Translations under genes and position numbers: made by a program
Part shown: one piece after another, positions 11,201 to 26,200 of the stretch
Numbering within the stretch: the stretch's first letter is position 1
Layout: the number at the start of each line of letters is the position of its first letter
Assembly (NCBI RefSeq): GCF_026230105.1
Contig: NC_079480.1
Span: 29,864,488 to 29,928,487, forward strand
Direction: 5' to 3'
Origin: Diorhabda sublineata
Taxonomy: Eukaryota; Arthropoda; Insecta; Coleoptera; Chrysomelidae
Length of the DNA: 64,000 nt
The notes under the pieces: generated by a model
Databases searched by the model: none
Told to the model about the DNA's origin: nothing
Seen by the model: only the letters and a program-made list of their open reading frames with translations

Positions 11201-14200
11201 TAGAAGTTTTTAGATAGTTGTACATGCCAAGGAAACCGTTCGCTATAGACATTCTGAAAAAAATTATCATAAATTGTCTCTGCTTAGTGAGAATACTTAC
11301 AGGGGGTATTAAAACACAATCAAATATTTCCATTTCAACTGCATACTGTCGAACATCGTGTTACTTACATAAGGAAAAATTGAAATGTAGAAAAAATTGT
11401 TAGTTTGTCTACAACTTATGAAATAAAAACAAAAAAAAACTATAAGTAATGTTCGAAGTGGAGACCTGGAATTTCTATACACTTACGGAGGAGAATACGA
11501 GTATTTGTTTCAGTTTGGAAGAGCATTTCAAGATTCTACTTTAAAGCGTCACAACGGATGTTTATTTTATCGATCATTTCGTTCCTTGTGTTTACGGGTG
11601 TTGCATATACCAAGCTTTTAAGATATCCCCAAGAAATGAATCCATCTTATTTATATTAGGGGAGAATGGTGGTCATGTAAATGGACCTCCCCGACCAATC
11701 CACCTCTTGGGAAAAATTTATCTTTGCCATCTTTAGATTGCACAGCTTGTTCTCTGTAAAAGTTACGGATTTTTAACCATTGGGCAAGAGTCGCCCCTGG
11801 CCTTCAGATAGTAGTGTAGAATTATTCATTCCGTCAAATAGCTTACATGGCCATACGTAATCATGCATGAAAAATTTATAATGTGCGAATGTCTAATTTA
11901 GAAAATATACTTAACCGTTGTCCGGTCGAGGTGAGTCCAATAGACTCACGGAATAAAGTTTTTTTAAATATCTTCTGCAGTATTTGTCTCATCCTAATTC
12001 CTTCCGTGACTTTGTTCATAATCATGGTCGGTACATATGCCTGATGATAAAATAAAATAACTTTTTGTACGCATAACAAAAATTATTAGTTGTTTTTCAG
12101 ACACAACCGGACAGTATGAGTCCGGCAGACTCCGGATAGTTTCTTGGAATGTTACACGCGATGAGAGCATCAGTGCGCATGTCCCTGTCCCATAATACAT
12201 CCGTCATGCTATTTTTAGCATCACTTGTCATATCGTGTTAGTTAGTGTTACTTTGCATCTGCTTTCAAACCGCTGCTCTTGCGAGTTTATCTGAATTACT
12301 CTCTCTTCAATTATTATATCCTGGTAAGTCATATATTCTACACAGTTCTGGTAAATAAAATTTTTATTATTAGGTTAGGTTAGGTTAGGTTAGGTTAGGT
12401 TAGGTTAGGTTATTATTGTAGTTGAATATTTGCAAATATTTGGATAATGAGCTATAAGGAGATGTCTGACAGAGAACTTCAAGAAATTATTAAAAATTTG
12501 TCTGATGTCGATGAAGACGATAATGTATCTGTAGCAAGCGAAGAACCTGACATTCAACATGACGACAATGAGGGAATTGAAAATGTGACTAAAGAAATAC
12601 CATCACTAGTTTTTACTGGTAAAGACGGCACGGAATGGTAACATGAACCTGATCGTACTGGGCGCACAAGGGCTTGTAATATAATGACGACTCAATTACA
12701 TAAGGTGCGTCTTCCACCAGGTAAACTTTTAGAAGAATCAGTTGACTGCTTTTACTTGTATATGACAAATGAAGTCGTAGAAAAAATAGTCAATTTTACA
12801 AATTCTGAGCAACTCGCGTCTTATCCCCTGATGCAAAATGGAAATGTTGTGATAAGATAGAGATGTATGCATTTTTTGGACTGTTGTCCACTGCCGGTCA
12901 TTTGAAATCCAACAACACAAGTTATGGGCCGAAATCTTTCGAGCAACCATGGGCTTGAATTGATTCAAATCTCTTTCACGCTTTATAAGATTGATAATAA
13001 AGAAACCAGATCTCAACGCCGTGAAAATGACAAGCTCGCCGCAATCCGCGACATATGGAACGAAATAAATAAAAATATGAAAAATTATTATTTGCCGGGT
13101 GTCAATCTAACTGTCGATGAACAAATAGTTCCTTACAGAGGACGCTGCCCGTCCAAACAATATATGCTGTCGAAACCGGATAAATATGGCATGAAGATCT
13201 GGTGGATATGTGATTCAGATACGTCTTATCCACTAAACGGTATTCCTTATTGCGGAAAATAAGGAAACACTATTACACAAGGAGTGGGAAAAAAAGTGGT
13301 TGAGTCACTGACTGAGCCCTACCAGAAAACAAACTGAAACGTGACATTCGACAATCATTTATCGTTAGCACATAGTTTGCTTTCAAATGGACTAACCATT
13401 ATAGGAACAGTAAAAAAGAACAAAAGATTCGTCCCCAGGAATTTCAACCATATAAAGATCGTGAAGTAGAATCTTCGATTTTTGGGTTTAGCAAGAAAGC
13501 AACACTGGTATCGTACGTACCAAAACCTCGAAAAAGCGTAATTTTGTTGACGACAATGCTTTTCACCAAAGAACTCACTGATGTGAAAAATAAACCTCCA
13601 ATCATTCTTAAATATAACAAAACCAAAGGCGGCGTGGACACATTAGATCAGATGGTTCACGAATACATGTGTAAAAGACGCACAAACCGTTGGCCTTTCT
13701 CATTTTTTATGAATAGTTAGATCGTTAGATGTGGTTGGGATAGCAGGTTATGTGATATGGACAAACCTACATTCTGAATGGAATTCTCAGAAGCACGAGA
13801 AAAGATGCCCATTTCTTGTGTCTCTAGCAAAAGGACTAATAATACTAAAATACGCAGAAGAAAAAGTTTTGGACTAACAAAGGGAGTCAAAGCAACAATG
13901 AAGCGATTTTTGCCAGAAACACCAGACCAATCAAATACATCAAGGAGTGTGGAATCTTCACCGCCTCGTAAAAAAAGGTATCATATGTGTCCACCCAAAA
14001 AAGGTGGAATGCAGAAACAAATTTGCACTAGTTGCAAGAAAAGCATTTGTAGCGAACATTCTCATATCAAACGAACTTGTTTTTGTTGCCAGAAACATTA
14101 AAATTATCTCTAGTGCATGCGTATACTTCTTTGTACCTAGTATTATAAAGTTAGTGTTATCTGATTAAATTTTTCATTACATTACCATTGACTTTTATTA

Positions 14201-17200
14201 TTAATACAGCATATGCATAATCAATAGGCATACAATATCTGAAGTGAACTTTTATCAAATACTGCATTTTAGCGCTTTGAGTCCAACGGACTCAAACTGC
14301 AAAACTGTCATTTGTGATTGTTATGACGATAAGCCAACAATAATTAGATTTTTGCGACCTAGTTATTTGTCTTCTTCTTCTTATTTTAAGACTATGTCTT
14401 GTGTTTTCAAAGAGGCAGCCTAAGTTGTGACTCCGAAGACCAGCTCTCATACCAGCGCTTTGGTGGTCTTCCAAGCGGTCTACTTGTATTGGGTCTCTCT
14501 TCCTTTGCGATCTTCGCCAGTCTATCGTCGTCCATTCTATTGACATGATCTATCCATGCTCTTCTTCTAGTTCTGGCCCATCTCACTATATCCGGAACGT
14601 CACACATTCTTCTAATTTCATTGCTTTCATTGTTATTTGTAAAATTAGATTTTGTTAATCAAAAGGTGTACTCGAATGTTAAATACACTGCTATGTAACT
14701 GTAATGTATATGTTACGTGTTATAAATATGAATACGTTTGAACGACTTATCGAGAAATTGGAAATGTAGTTGATCCAACCTAACCAACCCACTAGTTAGT
14801 GTGAGGAATATGATAAGACAAATAAATGCTTCTGCTTCAAGTACTTGGAAGATACTTAAAGAGCAGCAGCTACATCCTCACAATTACAAACAAGTCTAAA
14901 AGCTCTGGTAAGATCTATCGGTTAGAATGGATTTTTGTCAAACATACTAAACTAGATAGTCCTTGATCTAATTTTTTATATATATTATTTTTACAGACGA
15001 CGTAACCTTTACGGGACAAGATCTTCAACTCCTATAATGCACACTACGGGTGTGATGACAATTCGCAAGTCATAGGGATGACATTATCACATTACTAACA
15101 ATAATTGAGAGTTAAAGGGTGGGCAGCAACACACAAGTTTATTAATAGGTCATCACATTTTACCTGGAAATTAAATTGGGGGCTTGATTTTAAGAAAATC
15201 GAGAGAAGATTTGATGCTAAACGAGAGAAGATCTCCATTCTTCTACAATATTGATCTCCACTGCACTATGATGTAATTTGTTGAGTAATCATTTTCGAAA
15301 TCGATTGATTGGTAAAGGTAATCAAACTCCGAACTTCACGTCAAGAAATTGAAGAATTCAACGACCTCATTGCTGATCATCAACCGTTCAGAAGATTAAT
15401 GAATTCTTTGAAAAAAAGGATATACATGTGTTTTCATAAGAACACATGTCCTTATTAAGTTTTATACTATATTCTTGGTCTCAATTTCAATTTTCTCCTT
15501 GTTTAATTGATAACTTCACTCCATACTAGTGTCAGTTATTTATTAATAATTTTCAAATCAAAATTTAAATAAATAGATTGTCCAGTTACACCGTACATGC
15601 CTTTTCAAATATATTCGATTGCATCAATATGATCAATTAATTGTAGTGAGAACTGCAAAATAGGAAAAACGTGGAAAGCAAAGCTTATAAATTTTGACAA
15701 AACTAAGTAAAACAATTCCTAATTTATAAAAGGAAAACAGGGTTGCGACATTGAAAGTTCTACAGCTAATTATCCAGATTATACTTATAAAAGCGCAGAG
15801 ACAATAAAGTTCATAAACGCATGGAAATTACCGAATTATCAACTATAGTACAAGGGTGACAAAATTATTTGAGTAAAATAAAAACACGTTTTAATACACC
15901 CATTATTTCTTGAAGAAATATGGTTCGACTGTCATGTTATTCAATGTTGAATAATTACGGTAGACAGAAGTACAAATAACACCATTTAAAAATAAAATTT
16001 TTGTACATTCTTATCTTTCTATGCGTCAGTTAAATATCTGTAAAGTTAAAGTAGTAAAGTTAAATATCTGATTCTAAACATATTTATATTAACCTTTTCC
16101 AAGTGTTTCAAGTTTGAAAAAGATTTTAGGTGTTTAAGTACCTCAAAATACAAATAATAAATGTGCTGCAAGATGACAGATTCATTCACAAACAAACCAC
16201 GAATTAAAGTAAAAAAAATATAATTAGTGTTCAAGTGGTTCTGCTTTAAAATAGTAGCAGTGAGTAAGCTGAAATAATTCCATTTATGATTGGAACTAAT
16301 ACATCTCTTCTTGCAACTGATATTATTTGAAAGATAAAAAAATTTAAAAAGATTTGCTTGCAATTATGAAAAGTTTAGATTTGAGAAATCAACTATTCAA
16401 AAAACAAGGCAAATCCGTCACATCCTTCTGAGACTATCTTCATACTATTGCATATTTCACCATACAGAGTTTATGTGGCACACATAAAATCAGAATCTAA
16501 TAAATGAAATCAGGCACTAAAATAAAGAGGTTGTAGAAAATATGACAAAAGTTACGACAGGGATCAACAAGAGATTTAGCAAGGTATATCGTGTCGAAAA
16601 TGTTATTGAGAAAAGAGGATATATATGTGGCTTTACTGTTTGCTGAGCTATTATAAAACAAATGATGATTCTAGTTCAGACGATTCTGAGTGTCTTGATA
16701 ATAAGGAACTTATTAAACGTTGAGAATACAATTATTTCTTTTTTCTATAAGTATATCTTATTCTGATTTCCTGATTTCCCAATTTTGCTTTTTCTTATTT
16801 ATTATTGTAATAACAAGTTATATCACGAAATGAATTTGAAATAAGTTTAGACACACATCCAATATACTAAGATAAAACATGATATATTCTTGATTTTTCT
16901 AAAAATTATTCTCTTTAGTTCAAAATCTATCAAGATTTATGAAAACTTATTATTTTATGAATATTTTGTTTATATATTTACCCTTGCTCTAAAAGCTTCC
17001 GGATGCTGCGAGGTATCAATTATTCGAGTATGTACTGGATACCGAGCACAAACGATGCTGACAACAGACGGCAGTTGTTTAAGTATCGTTACAACTTCAA
17101 GATGATTCAATCCTAGCAGTTGAATACCATTAACCTGTAATTCACGATGCAATAATCTTTATCGAATAGATGAAGGTTTGAAAAAAAAACAAAATAAAAT

Positions 17201-20200
17201 AAATTTGCATTACCTCTAGCAATTCATCTCCAGATTGCAGAATTCCATTTTGACCGACAGGACCATCTGGTAGAATGTTTCTAATGTAATGATGTGGTCG
17301 AACTTCTTGTCCACCTTCTACATCTACAGTTCCTTCTAAGCTTATACCTAAGCCACTAGTAGGTTCTTTTTTCATTTGCGCAATCTATATAAATAATCAA
17401 ATGATAATGATTGGATTGGAAAGATGATTCCAAAAACTGTCTTACCACAATTTCAACATCATCCTCAAACTTATTTTTCCATTTTTCGTGAATAATTTCA
17501 TGACTTTCTATTTTGAATTGGAATGATCGTATTTCGCCCCCTATCAAAATTTCTTTTTCCTCTTCTGCGATATTCATCGTCTCCAATAGAATAGCGGAAT
17601 CAAACTCAAAACTCGTTCGTGATTCTCCGTCCGGCTCGATACTAAGATAATCCATTTGCTAGAATTAGGAACATTTTTTAACTCTACAGAAGTCGTGCTT
17701 TATATTGAAACACGAGTGGTCACTGCGGACTTATGGCAAATTAAATATCATTTAGGTATTCAAACAAAGATATTGGAGTTTATTATCTAATTGTTTGGAA
17801 AAAATTCAATAATTTTTTATCAAAAAGATAATTTTACAAAATCAACATTTTTTAATTTATCTGCATGATCAAGAGCTTGAGTGGTAAATTACCATGGATC
17901 ATCTTTTTGTATTTCTAGCACAGTTTTAAACAGAACAAAGTTTGTCTATCATGTCCACTCCACCTTTTGTTGCATTATACATTATAATCATTTCTGGTTT
18001 ACCTGTTTCTTTATCATAATCGTAGTGCATACTTGAGACCAGTAAAACTTTTTGTTTTGGCTTCGGAATGTATGAAACCAACGAGCAATTTTCACGGCAA
18101 AGCAAACATTGACGTTTTTTATGGACGTTTTGATAGGTTATTGAATTGAAGAGGAAGCTCTCTCCTATTTTTCCCGATTGTTACCAATACCAAAGCTTGT
18201 TTTTAAATGATTAATCAGGTCTATATTTATAAACCAGTGATCAATGGTAACATTTTTACTAGTTCCCCGAATGGGCCCAGACATCCTTTTAACTAAGTTG
18301 CCAGGGGAGTTATGAATTTCGAATGGCCCCTGTAGTTTTTCACCAACATGAACTTCTAAATTACATGTATAATAAGTTTTGGACTCAAAAAGAGCAAATA
18401 TTTTTACTTCGTATTTATTGGGCTTGTTTGGGAAATATTTACGAAATCCACAACACCTTATGAACGCTTCCAGTTTCTTGTCAATTTTTTTACAAAAATA
18501 AATCACGCCCTAACACAAAAAATAACATCCCTATCTATGGAAATGAGTTGTAATGAAAGCAACAATTAAGTTTTTGGTAGAATATATTAGAACTTTACTT
18601 TAGTAAAATATTTCGATAGTGTATTATGGGCTTTATGATTAAAAAATGTATTAAATTAGTTGGAATTTCTGAAACCGTTCGCGATATCCGTACTGAGCAC
18701 ACTGTTTACCGATACTACTACATTAACACTCATAATTACACTGTCTGACGCGCGTTTCAATAATCAAGTTATCCTCTTCATAGACTGAAGGTAAACTCTG
18801 CGGACAATAACTTGGTTATCGAAGGGCGCGTCTGACAGTGATAGTGTAAATATTGTTTTCAGAATCATATTTACTAAAATAAGTTGATAGCTGTTATATT
18901 CTAAGCAACGCATTATGACACTTTTTTATTGAAGCCTAAAAAACAATTATCAAAAGGTACTAATTTCCATTAACGACGGATTATTGGTAAACTTGAGTGG
19001 TAATATGCAGTCACTGTTCACTTAAGACAGGTTCTTCGAGATCCTCCATTTCTAAAACTTGATATGAATGTTCCGATAGAACAACGATCAATTTGTTCAT
19101 ATATTTTCATTTCCAATTGGTGGAATCGTGTTGTAAGTGATAACTTTGATAAATTAGGTTTGAGGAATGTCTCTATGTTTCTGGATATAATCCTATTTGC
19201 TCATTAATCTATATTTGACAGTTGTAATTGAAATATTTGTTACTAAACCAATTTAATCGAAATAAGTACATATTTGTCAGGTATTTTTATGTTTTTCATT
19301 TTTTATTTGAAATCCCAGTGCTTCTTTCGTCGATGAGGTATGTCAAATTTGTGCAGTTTTGGTTGACCATATATTTCAGGGGTTTCTAATTTCTTTGTAT
19401 CTGAAGACGAGATAGAAAGTTGCTCTTCCCAAGAGCATTATTTTATTTTTGATATGAAAATTCGTAGGGTTCTGTTTTACTTGTTGTCTTATAAATTGAT
19501 AATTACATTATTTTTTATCACAATCTTCTGATTTCATGAAAGTTTTATTAGATTTTTCTACATTTAAAATTTTGAGATGTTTATATTGTTCAATGAACCT
19601 CTTGTTTTAGTTATATTTTTAGTTTTGATATTAATCTATTGTTATTGTTCTTCTACTTTTCAAAATTAGTGACAATATCGAATATTTGGTTCATTATTCA
19701 GATGATTGGTACTATGATGAATACTACACAAGATCTTTGTCTCAAATAATTCATGCATAGTCGGGATCTAAAGATAAAATCACATTCGGTATTTCTGTTT
19801 AAGCTACAATTCTTATTTTCGTCTCTTGAACAATTGCTATGGGTCCGATTTCGTTCAAAATTAGCATACATGGCTTTTTTGGCGGCGGATTGATGTTATT
19901 AGAGTTTGGTTGAAAACAAATGAATATTTCGAGGGGTCGCAGTGGAAAAAAAGTGGTTTTTGACCTTTGCTCACCTCTGCAGGTCAAACGAAAAGCGACT
20001 GAAAAATGAAATTTCACATGTAGGTTCAATTAGTTGCGAGATGATTTCCTGTCTAAGGTCGAAACTTTCCATCTCCACCCCTCTCCATTTTATGGTCATT
20101 TTTGTTATATTTTCCTATTTTTTGGCCAGAAAAAGTTTAACTAGAGGGTTGAAACTTTGCATGCAAGTAGGGGTGATGCTGAAGAATTGTCTTTCTCAAG

Positions 20201-23200
20201 TTCAAAGTTTTCTTCTTCAGTAGCACAAAACGCCCGAAATCATTTTGATCGTTGTAATTGTTGAACTGGACCGCCTCCTATTTAATGCTAGGGTGATTTT
20301 TTTTACTTCGCGCATTTTCGAAATTTCTTGTCATTATGACAATTTTTTCTTTGTTGTCAATTGGAATTGAACAAGAGTGTTCGAGACCACCGGGTCTATT
20401 GAAATTATGAATTTTCATTCGAGAGGGAGAGTTAACTTGTGAAATGAAAAGTTATTGAGGAATAGCAAATTTTCCATATAAAGAAATAAGATTGAGAATT
20501 GATATCATTTCCAAGAAATCCATTTTATGGAAAGATTTGTTTGTGTATTAGTTAAATTCTTCATTCGACGAAACATTCGACTTTCGTGATGGAGCTCTGT
20601 TGCTCACGGCTTTTTATTGATTTTTTTAATGTATTTATATAAATCACTTCTTATCAAATTCGAAGAAGAGAATATTACGAGAATTCATTACTAAATTTCT
20701 TATTGCACCTATATATTTATTATAAATATATTCTTAGAAACTAGCACTTGTCAGTGTGAAAATCCATACACCTCTCGTTACTGAAGACTACCTTCCCGCT
20801 TATTTCTAGAGATAACTAGGTCGCAAGTTCTTGAATATTATAGCTATTCACTCACTTTCTAGTTCCATTATTAATATCAATGAGAAAGGGTCCATGATAT
20901 AGAAGTCGTTAATACTCTTTTCAAATATAAATGCAAAATTACTGACTTACACAGAAAGTATTAACTCATTTGTATGTTTGTTATTTGTTACAACATTTTT
21001 GTATCTATATATGGAGTCTGAATGCTCATAAAAATCACCATTTAGTTAAAACACAGTATAAAATAATAAAAAAGCTCTTAAATCATAGATGCAAAAGAGT
21101 ACACAAGAGTCACGGTAGGTATGTAGTGGAGAGAAAGTACTATTAAAAGAATTTGGCATAACCATAGAGTAGTACCTTTATAAGAAGTATATTGGAACAG
21201 CAGTAGAGTCTGAATTGTAACAAATAGAAAAAATAGATATGGTGACCAACTAGTCTGGAAATTTGAGTGACGAAGGTAAGAAATATCCAGTTTCTATAAG
21301 TGTTCCATACTATACTTCTCCAACACCCTACACGATTTACTTTTCAATTCTCCCTAAAAACTAAGGTAGAAAATTGCCATAAACACGCTTTATCCGCTAA
21401 TTTCATAGAATCGAAAAAATTTTATTTTAATACAAGGAAACATGTATCAAAATTCAAAGAGTTCTATGCACAACATAATTTACTAAACACGGCTTGACAT
21501 GTTGAAAAAGATGCAAATATCACATACAATAGATATTTCATCTGGTTTGACGATATGTAAGGTTTTTGCGGTTAATTTCATCTACCATTAACCAAAACAA
21601 GCGTTCTGTGTGACTGTTAAGTCAAAATGGAAAATGAAATCACGAGCAAAGATTTTCTATCAAAGAAGACAGAAATTCGGTGCAACAAAAAGGTCTTACC
21701 CTTCATAATCTGATTTATGAGTTCAATTAATATCTCCACGCTTCCTATTCATTGGCTCCAGAATATCTCGTTCCGTAACATTTCTGCTTTTTTCCATGCA
21801 AAACTTGAAATAGAATCAATCTATAAATTTTTAGGAGGTATTATCTTCCAATGACATTCCTTCTTTTCAGCATTATGAATGAATTTATTTTCAACCTATG
21901 TAGAATTTTGAAAATTCATTTCGTCATAGTAATTATCTGATTCACTTCAGGATGTTATAATTAATGTATTAGGTATGAGTCTTTATGCACCTCCAGTGTG
22001 TAAAATGATGGGAAAGTCGTCTTCCTTCCAATAATGGAGATTTTTGTCTTTCTCATATATTTTTAGTACCGTGTGGGAGATGTAGATATAAGTTTTGTCG
22101 CAATATGTTACTGTTCATCTTTTCGGCTGGAATTTTGTCAATCTTCCCATATATTCAAAGGGTTTGGATTTAATGTTGAATTTCTGAGAAAACTCTTTTC
22201 TTCTTCAATTTAAAAAACAGTAGACGCTGATGTCAACAACGGGAAGTAGACGGCGAATCACTGCATGTACAGAATAAGAATTAAAATAGAAGAAACCAAC
22301 AATTACTTGTATTCAGGCACCTGGATGAGTGCCTATTGTAACAGAAGTAGACGTCGACCTAAGACTGACTTAAAACAATATATGTGCTGGAAGGTTTGGA
22401 ATAAAGATATGCATTGGTCAAGGAATCTGAAATGGATGGAAGCATACCGAGACGGAAATAGATAAACATTATTGGAAAATGTATTTTTATGTAAGAAGCA
22501 AATACAAGAGGATAAATTTTATTACACTAGGTGCTTGCAGTGTGGAGATACCTGAGGATATTGATCTTGAACTTATGTAAGTTGTAGTATTTGGGAAAGA
22601 TGTGCATCTGTAGCTAATTTCACAGACTTGCAGTTCCCTAAAGAAAGGAGACCCGATAAAGTGACGTTCTGGGCGTCGGCGGGAAACTCGGTGTTCAAGA
22701 GCCACGTCTGCTTGTTGAGAATGTCTTACAAATACTGCTCTAGGTGTAATCACGTTGGACAACTCGGCAAAATATCTGCCGTGGTAGTATCGATAAATCA
22801 GGTTAGCAACCTTTCTCCTATACTTAAGTTTGGATCATCAATAAGTTAATTGCTCTCTTTTGCATTGAGTCCAACATTCTTAGAGTATGCTTGGGAGCTG
22901 AGCTCCAAGTTTGCATTCAATACTCCAAATATGAATGAATCTGGGTCTTGTGAAGTGAACGGAAGAACAAAATGCAGTAAACCGGCTCTAATATAAAGCG
23001 TAAACTCAATGTTTCAACTATTGAGAAAAAAATTGAGGCTTTAAACATTTAGTCTATTGAATAAAAAAATAAAAAGATTTTTTTCGTTTTTTTAATGCCT
23101 TTTCTTCTATATTCATCTAAGATTTGAATATGAAATTCTTTCTGACCTTCCTCTTTTGTAAACAAATCATTGTACTCTTGCGTTCTTGCGTTAGTTTATT

Positions 23201-26200
23201 AACCTCTCGCTCTGCAACATCTTTCACTACTGACAGCAGCCAAATAGTCTTGATAATTAGAGTCTTCTAACTAGTTCTCACAATTTTGATATAACCAGCT
23301 TGTATTTAGTCCAAGTTTATGGAAAAAACTGAAAGTTACATCAACAAACTGTTGTAACCGTTTCTCAAGTATTTTTGGAATAACTGCACTTCTTAGAATC
23401 TCAGTCATTGCTACTTTCTGATAAATCAGTTTCATCTGGTATTTTTTCAAGGCATTTTAATGAAAAGTCCGAAAATAGTAGAAAATATGGAGCATGAGGT
23501 TGAATGACGAAGTATATTAAGCTTCTTACAAAGCTTTTAGTTAAAATACATAACTTAAAATTATGACACTGAAGTTGTTTCGTTGTTAGCAATTTGCAAA
23601 TCCCAAAAAAAATAATTATATCAAATTTAATAAGATACTTTCAGAGAAATAATGATTAACTTAATGATTAACAAAAATTAACTTGGATCGTGTAGAGGCA
23701 CGTGCTATTTTGAATTAAAAAATTCCCAGTTTGTTTTTATCAAAAAGAAGATCGTTAGAAGGCGTCGCAAAAAATTGAATTGGAAATATAAGGACCACCT
23801 TATTCACGAACATAGGGCAACTTGATTCGCATGATAATGCTACAGGGAGACATTTAGATGTAATTTCAGTAGAATCATATATTGTATAAATTTTCGTCTC
23901 CCTTTTTTATCGCTATTATTATAAGTAAGTTCCCAAGTTTTGATAATGAAAAATAGTAATTAAAAATCAAGTGTCGAGCTATTTGCGACTTTACAGGACT
24001 TTACAGATATTTTCTTTTTGATATAATTTTATGTTGTTGGACAATGACGAGGACGCACTATAACATAATAGGGGTAACCATTGGGTCAAAAGTGGACAAA
24101 ATAGTTTACAAAGAAACAATAGTCATAATCAAAAAAGCACAAAAGACTAGAGTAGTGTCAGAAATATTTAAACATGAATGCATATGGTTGGGTTACAATT
24201 CATTTAACGCATGTAAACTTGGAGTTTATCCAGATTATGAAGTGTTTGAGTAAATACGACCGGATATTTGAGGCATTATCAGTCATACAAAAACATTTGG
24301 TACAATACTAGTTTTGCTGGCGCTGTGGGACTAAATTTCAATCATACGTAATATACGGCATTTCGTATCAGGCAACTAGACGAATATACCTTAAGCGATA
24401 ATGAATATATTATATACCTTGCTCACTACTACAAAATTCAAATTTGGCATTTGAATAAAACGTACTCACCACCATACTCAAGGGCACTTTCGGTAAAGAA
24501 GTTAAAGTAGGTGAAGGTGGAGAAGGAGGTCTAAGTTCATTTGCCTTGATAGCTTGTTGCAACTGTTCATATTTTGGTCCACGCAGATACCTTTCTAATT
24601 TTATTTTCACATTGAAACCACTGTTTCGTAAAAATTCGACAGCTTGATGATTGGTGAAGCCTATCAAAGAAACTCCATTCACCTGAAAAATAGATTGAAC
24701 CAACTTTGGTTGAATGGTTTACTAATTTATAATTCGAATATAGTGTTATTAAAACTCTAACTCTAAAACTTCTTCTAATTCTTCTCTATAGAAATGAACA
24801 AAATACAAATTGAAATATTACTTGCTGGTTGCATAAACCTTTTGATGTCACCGGGCAAACTATGAGGATTACCTAACGGCTTTAACTTCGCCCATGTGAA
24901 TGCTAGGCACTCACGGCTGACGTGGTCTGAAGTTTTGTTCTTAACCATATACCAGCGGTATTCGGGGCCGTCCGAGATGCCCATAGTGGGAAGATGGCAT
25001 CTTAGATATCCATATCCAATTAAATGTTAGGGTACCGTTTGAATTTCGCGCGGCGGAGATATTGCAAATATTTTTTACAAGTTTCTCGCTTCAACCATGT
25101 CGATTATCCATGACGGATTTGATAAAATAATCTTAATTAGATAAGTATTCAACAGGTACGTATAGATATTATTCCTGTCGCAATTCTTCCTATTAGGGTT
25201 TTCATGTCATTTGGACGATTACATTGTAACCTTTGTGATGTTTAAAATATACATTCGAAAAGTATATGTTTCACAGTAATTTCTCGGCTACAAGTTGTAC
25301 ACATAGGTTTGTTACTTCTACATAATAAATATTATTATTACGACTTGTTCTAGACGATTACTGTATATTCGCAGCCGCTATTTAATACTATCTTTCATTT
25401 GCCATAATTTTTGAGTCCTTTCCCCGCATATTCTCCTGAATATTAATTTTCATTATGATTCGTAGTAGATGCAAATTAATCTTGATTCGCAGTTCAAGAG
25501 TTTTGTTTGTATAGATATTTTTTAAGGAACACAAGGCATTTAATCCAATAATACTAACTCGAAAGCTTCTGTTGTTATTCAGAAAATTGTGTATAAAAGC
25601 CTGTTTCATCTATGTTTCAATCTTTCAGGGTTTTTAATATGTTAGACCTCATCAAAGGCTTTGTTTATGTTCGAAAATACAGCCATACATTTCTGATTGC
25701 TCGCTAAAGCCTCATGTATATCAGTTTCTAGTTCTATAATATTGTCGATGGTGCTTTTGTGTTTTCTAAATCGACTCTGTTCTGGTTTTATCAATTTTCT
25801 TCGTTCTAGTTTCCAAATAAGTTTGCCACTAATTGTTTTTCCAAATAATTAACACGTCATGAAGGCTAAGGATATTGGTCTGAGGGAATCAACTGATATT
25901 TAATTTTTTTCGATCTTCTTATTGGGTTACAAATTCAGTTATAACTAGTAACAATGCATTTCAAAAAGAATTCAAAACAAAAATATACAGTTCATTGTAT
26001 CTTGAAAAATCTCACACCAACGTAATTACCATCATAATATCGATCATATTAGAAAATGACTTGAAAACAAAATTTACAAAATTCTTGTACGTCGTTTCCG
26101 AGGTAATTTAGTTTATATAATGCATTCCAATTTAAATAAAAGTTTAGGATGTATGTGTTGGACATCTAATCAATCAACACGAATGAGAGAAAAGTTATAG

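Larger units (their letters stand above)
11910..14300 (+). mobile_element. piggyBac-like element (copy 1)
   Basis: A TTAA at 11911 followed by CCGTTGTCC is a plausible left terminus. A short palindrome (GAGTCC, six or so bases, GGACTC or AGACTC) occurs at about 11933-11948, 12113-12128 and 14279-14293, resembling the subterminal repeats of piggyBac elements. It encloses a plus-strand transposase pseudogene. The right TTAA end was not located, so 14300 is approximate. Confidence 0.7.

Noticed and set aside
11876..12200. Two minus-strand open frames left of the TTAGG run
   Set aside because: They overlap the piggyBac leader and its palindromes and show no protein motif.
16046..16363. 105-codon minus frame inside a Patj intron
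   Set aside because: Rich in Asn, Phe, Leu and Ile as expected by chance at this base composition. No motif, and the Patj exons around it join without it.
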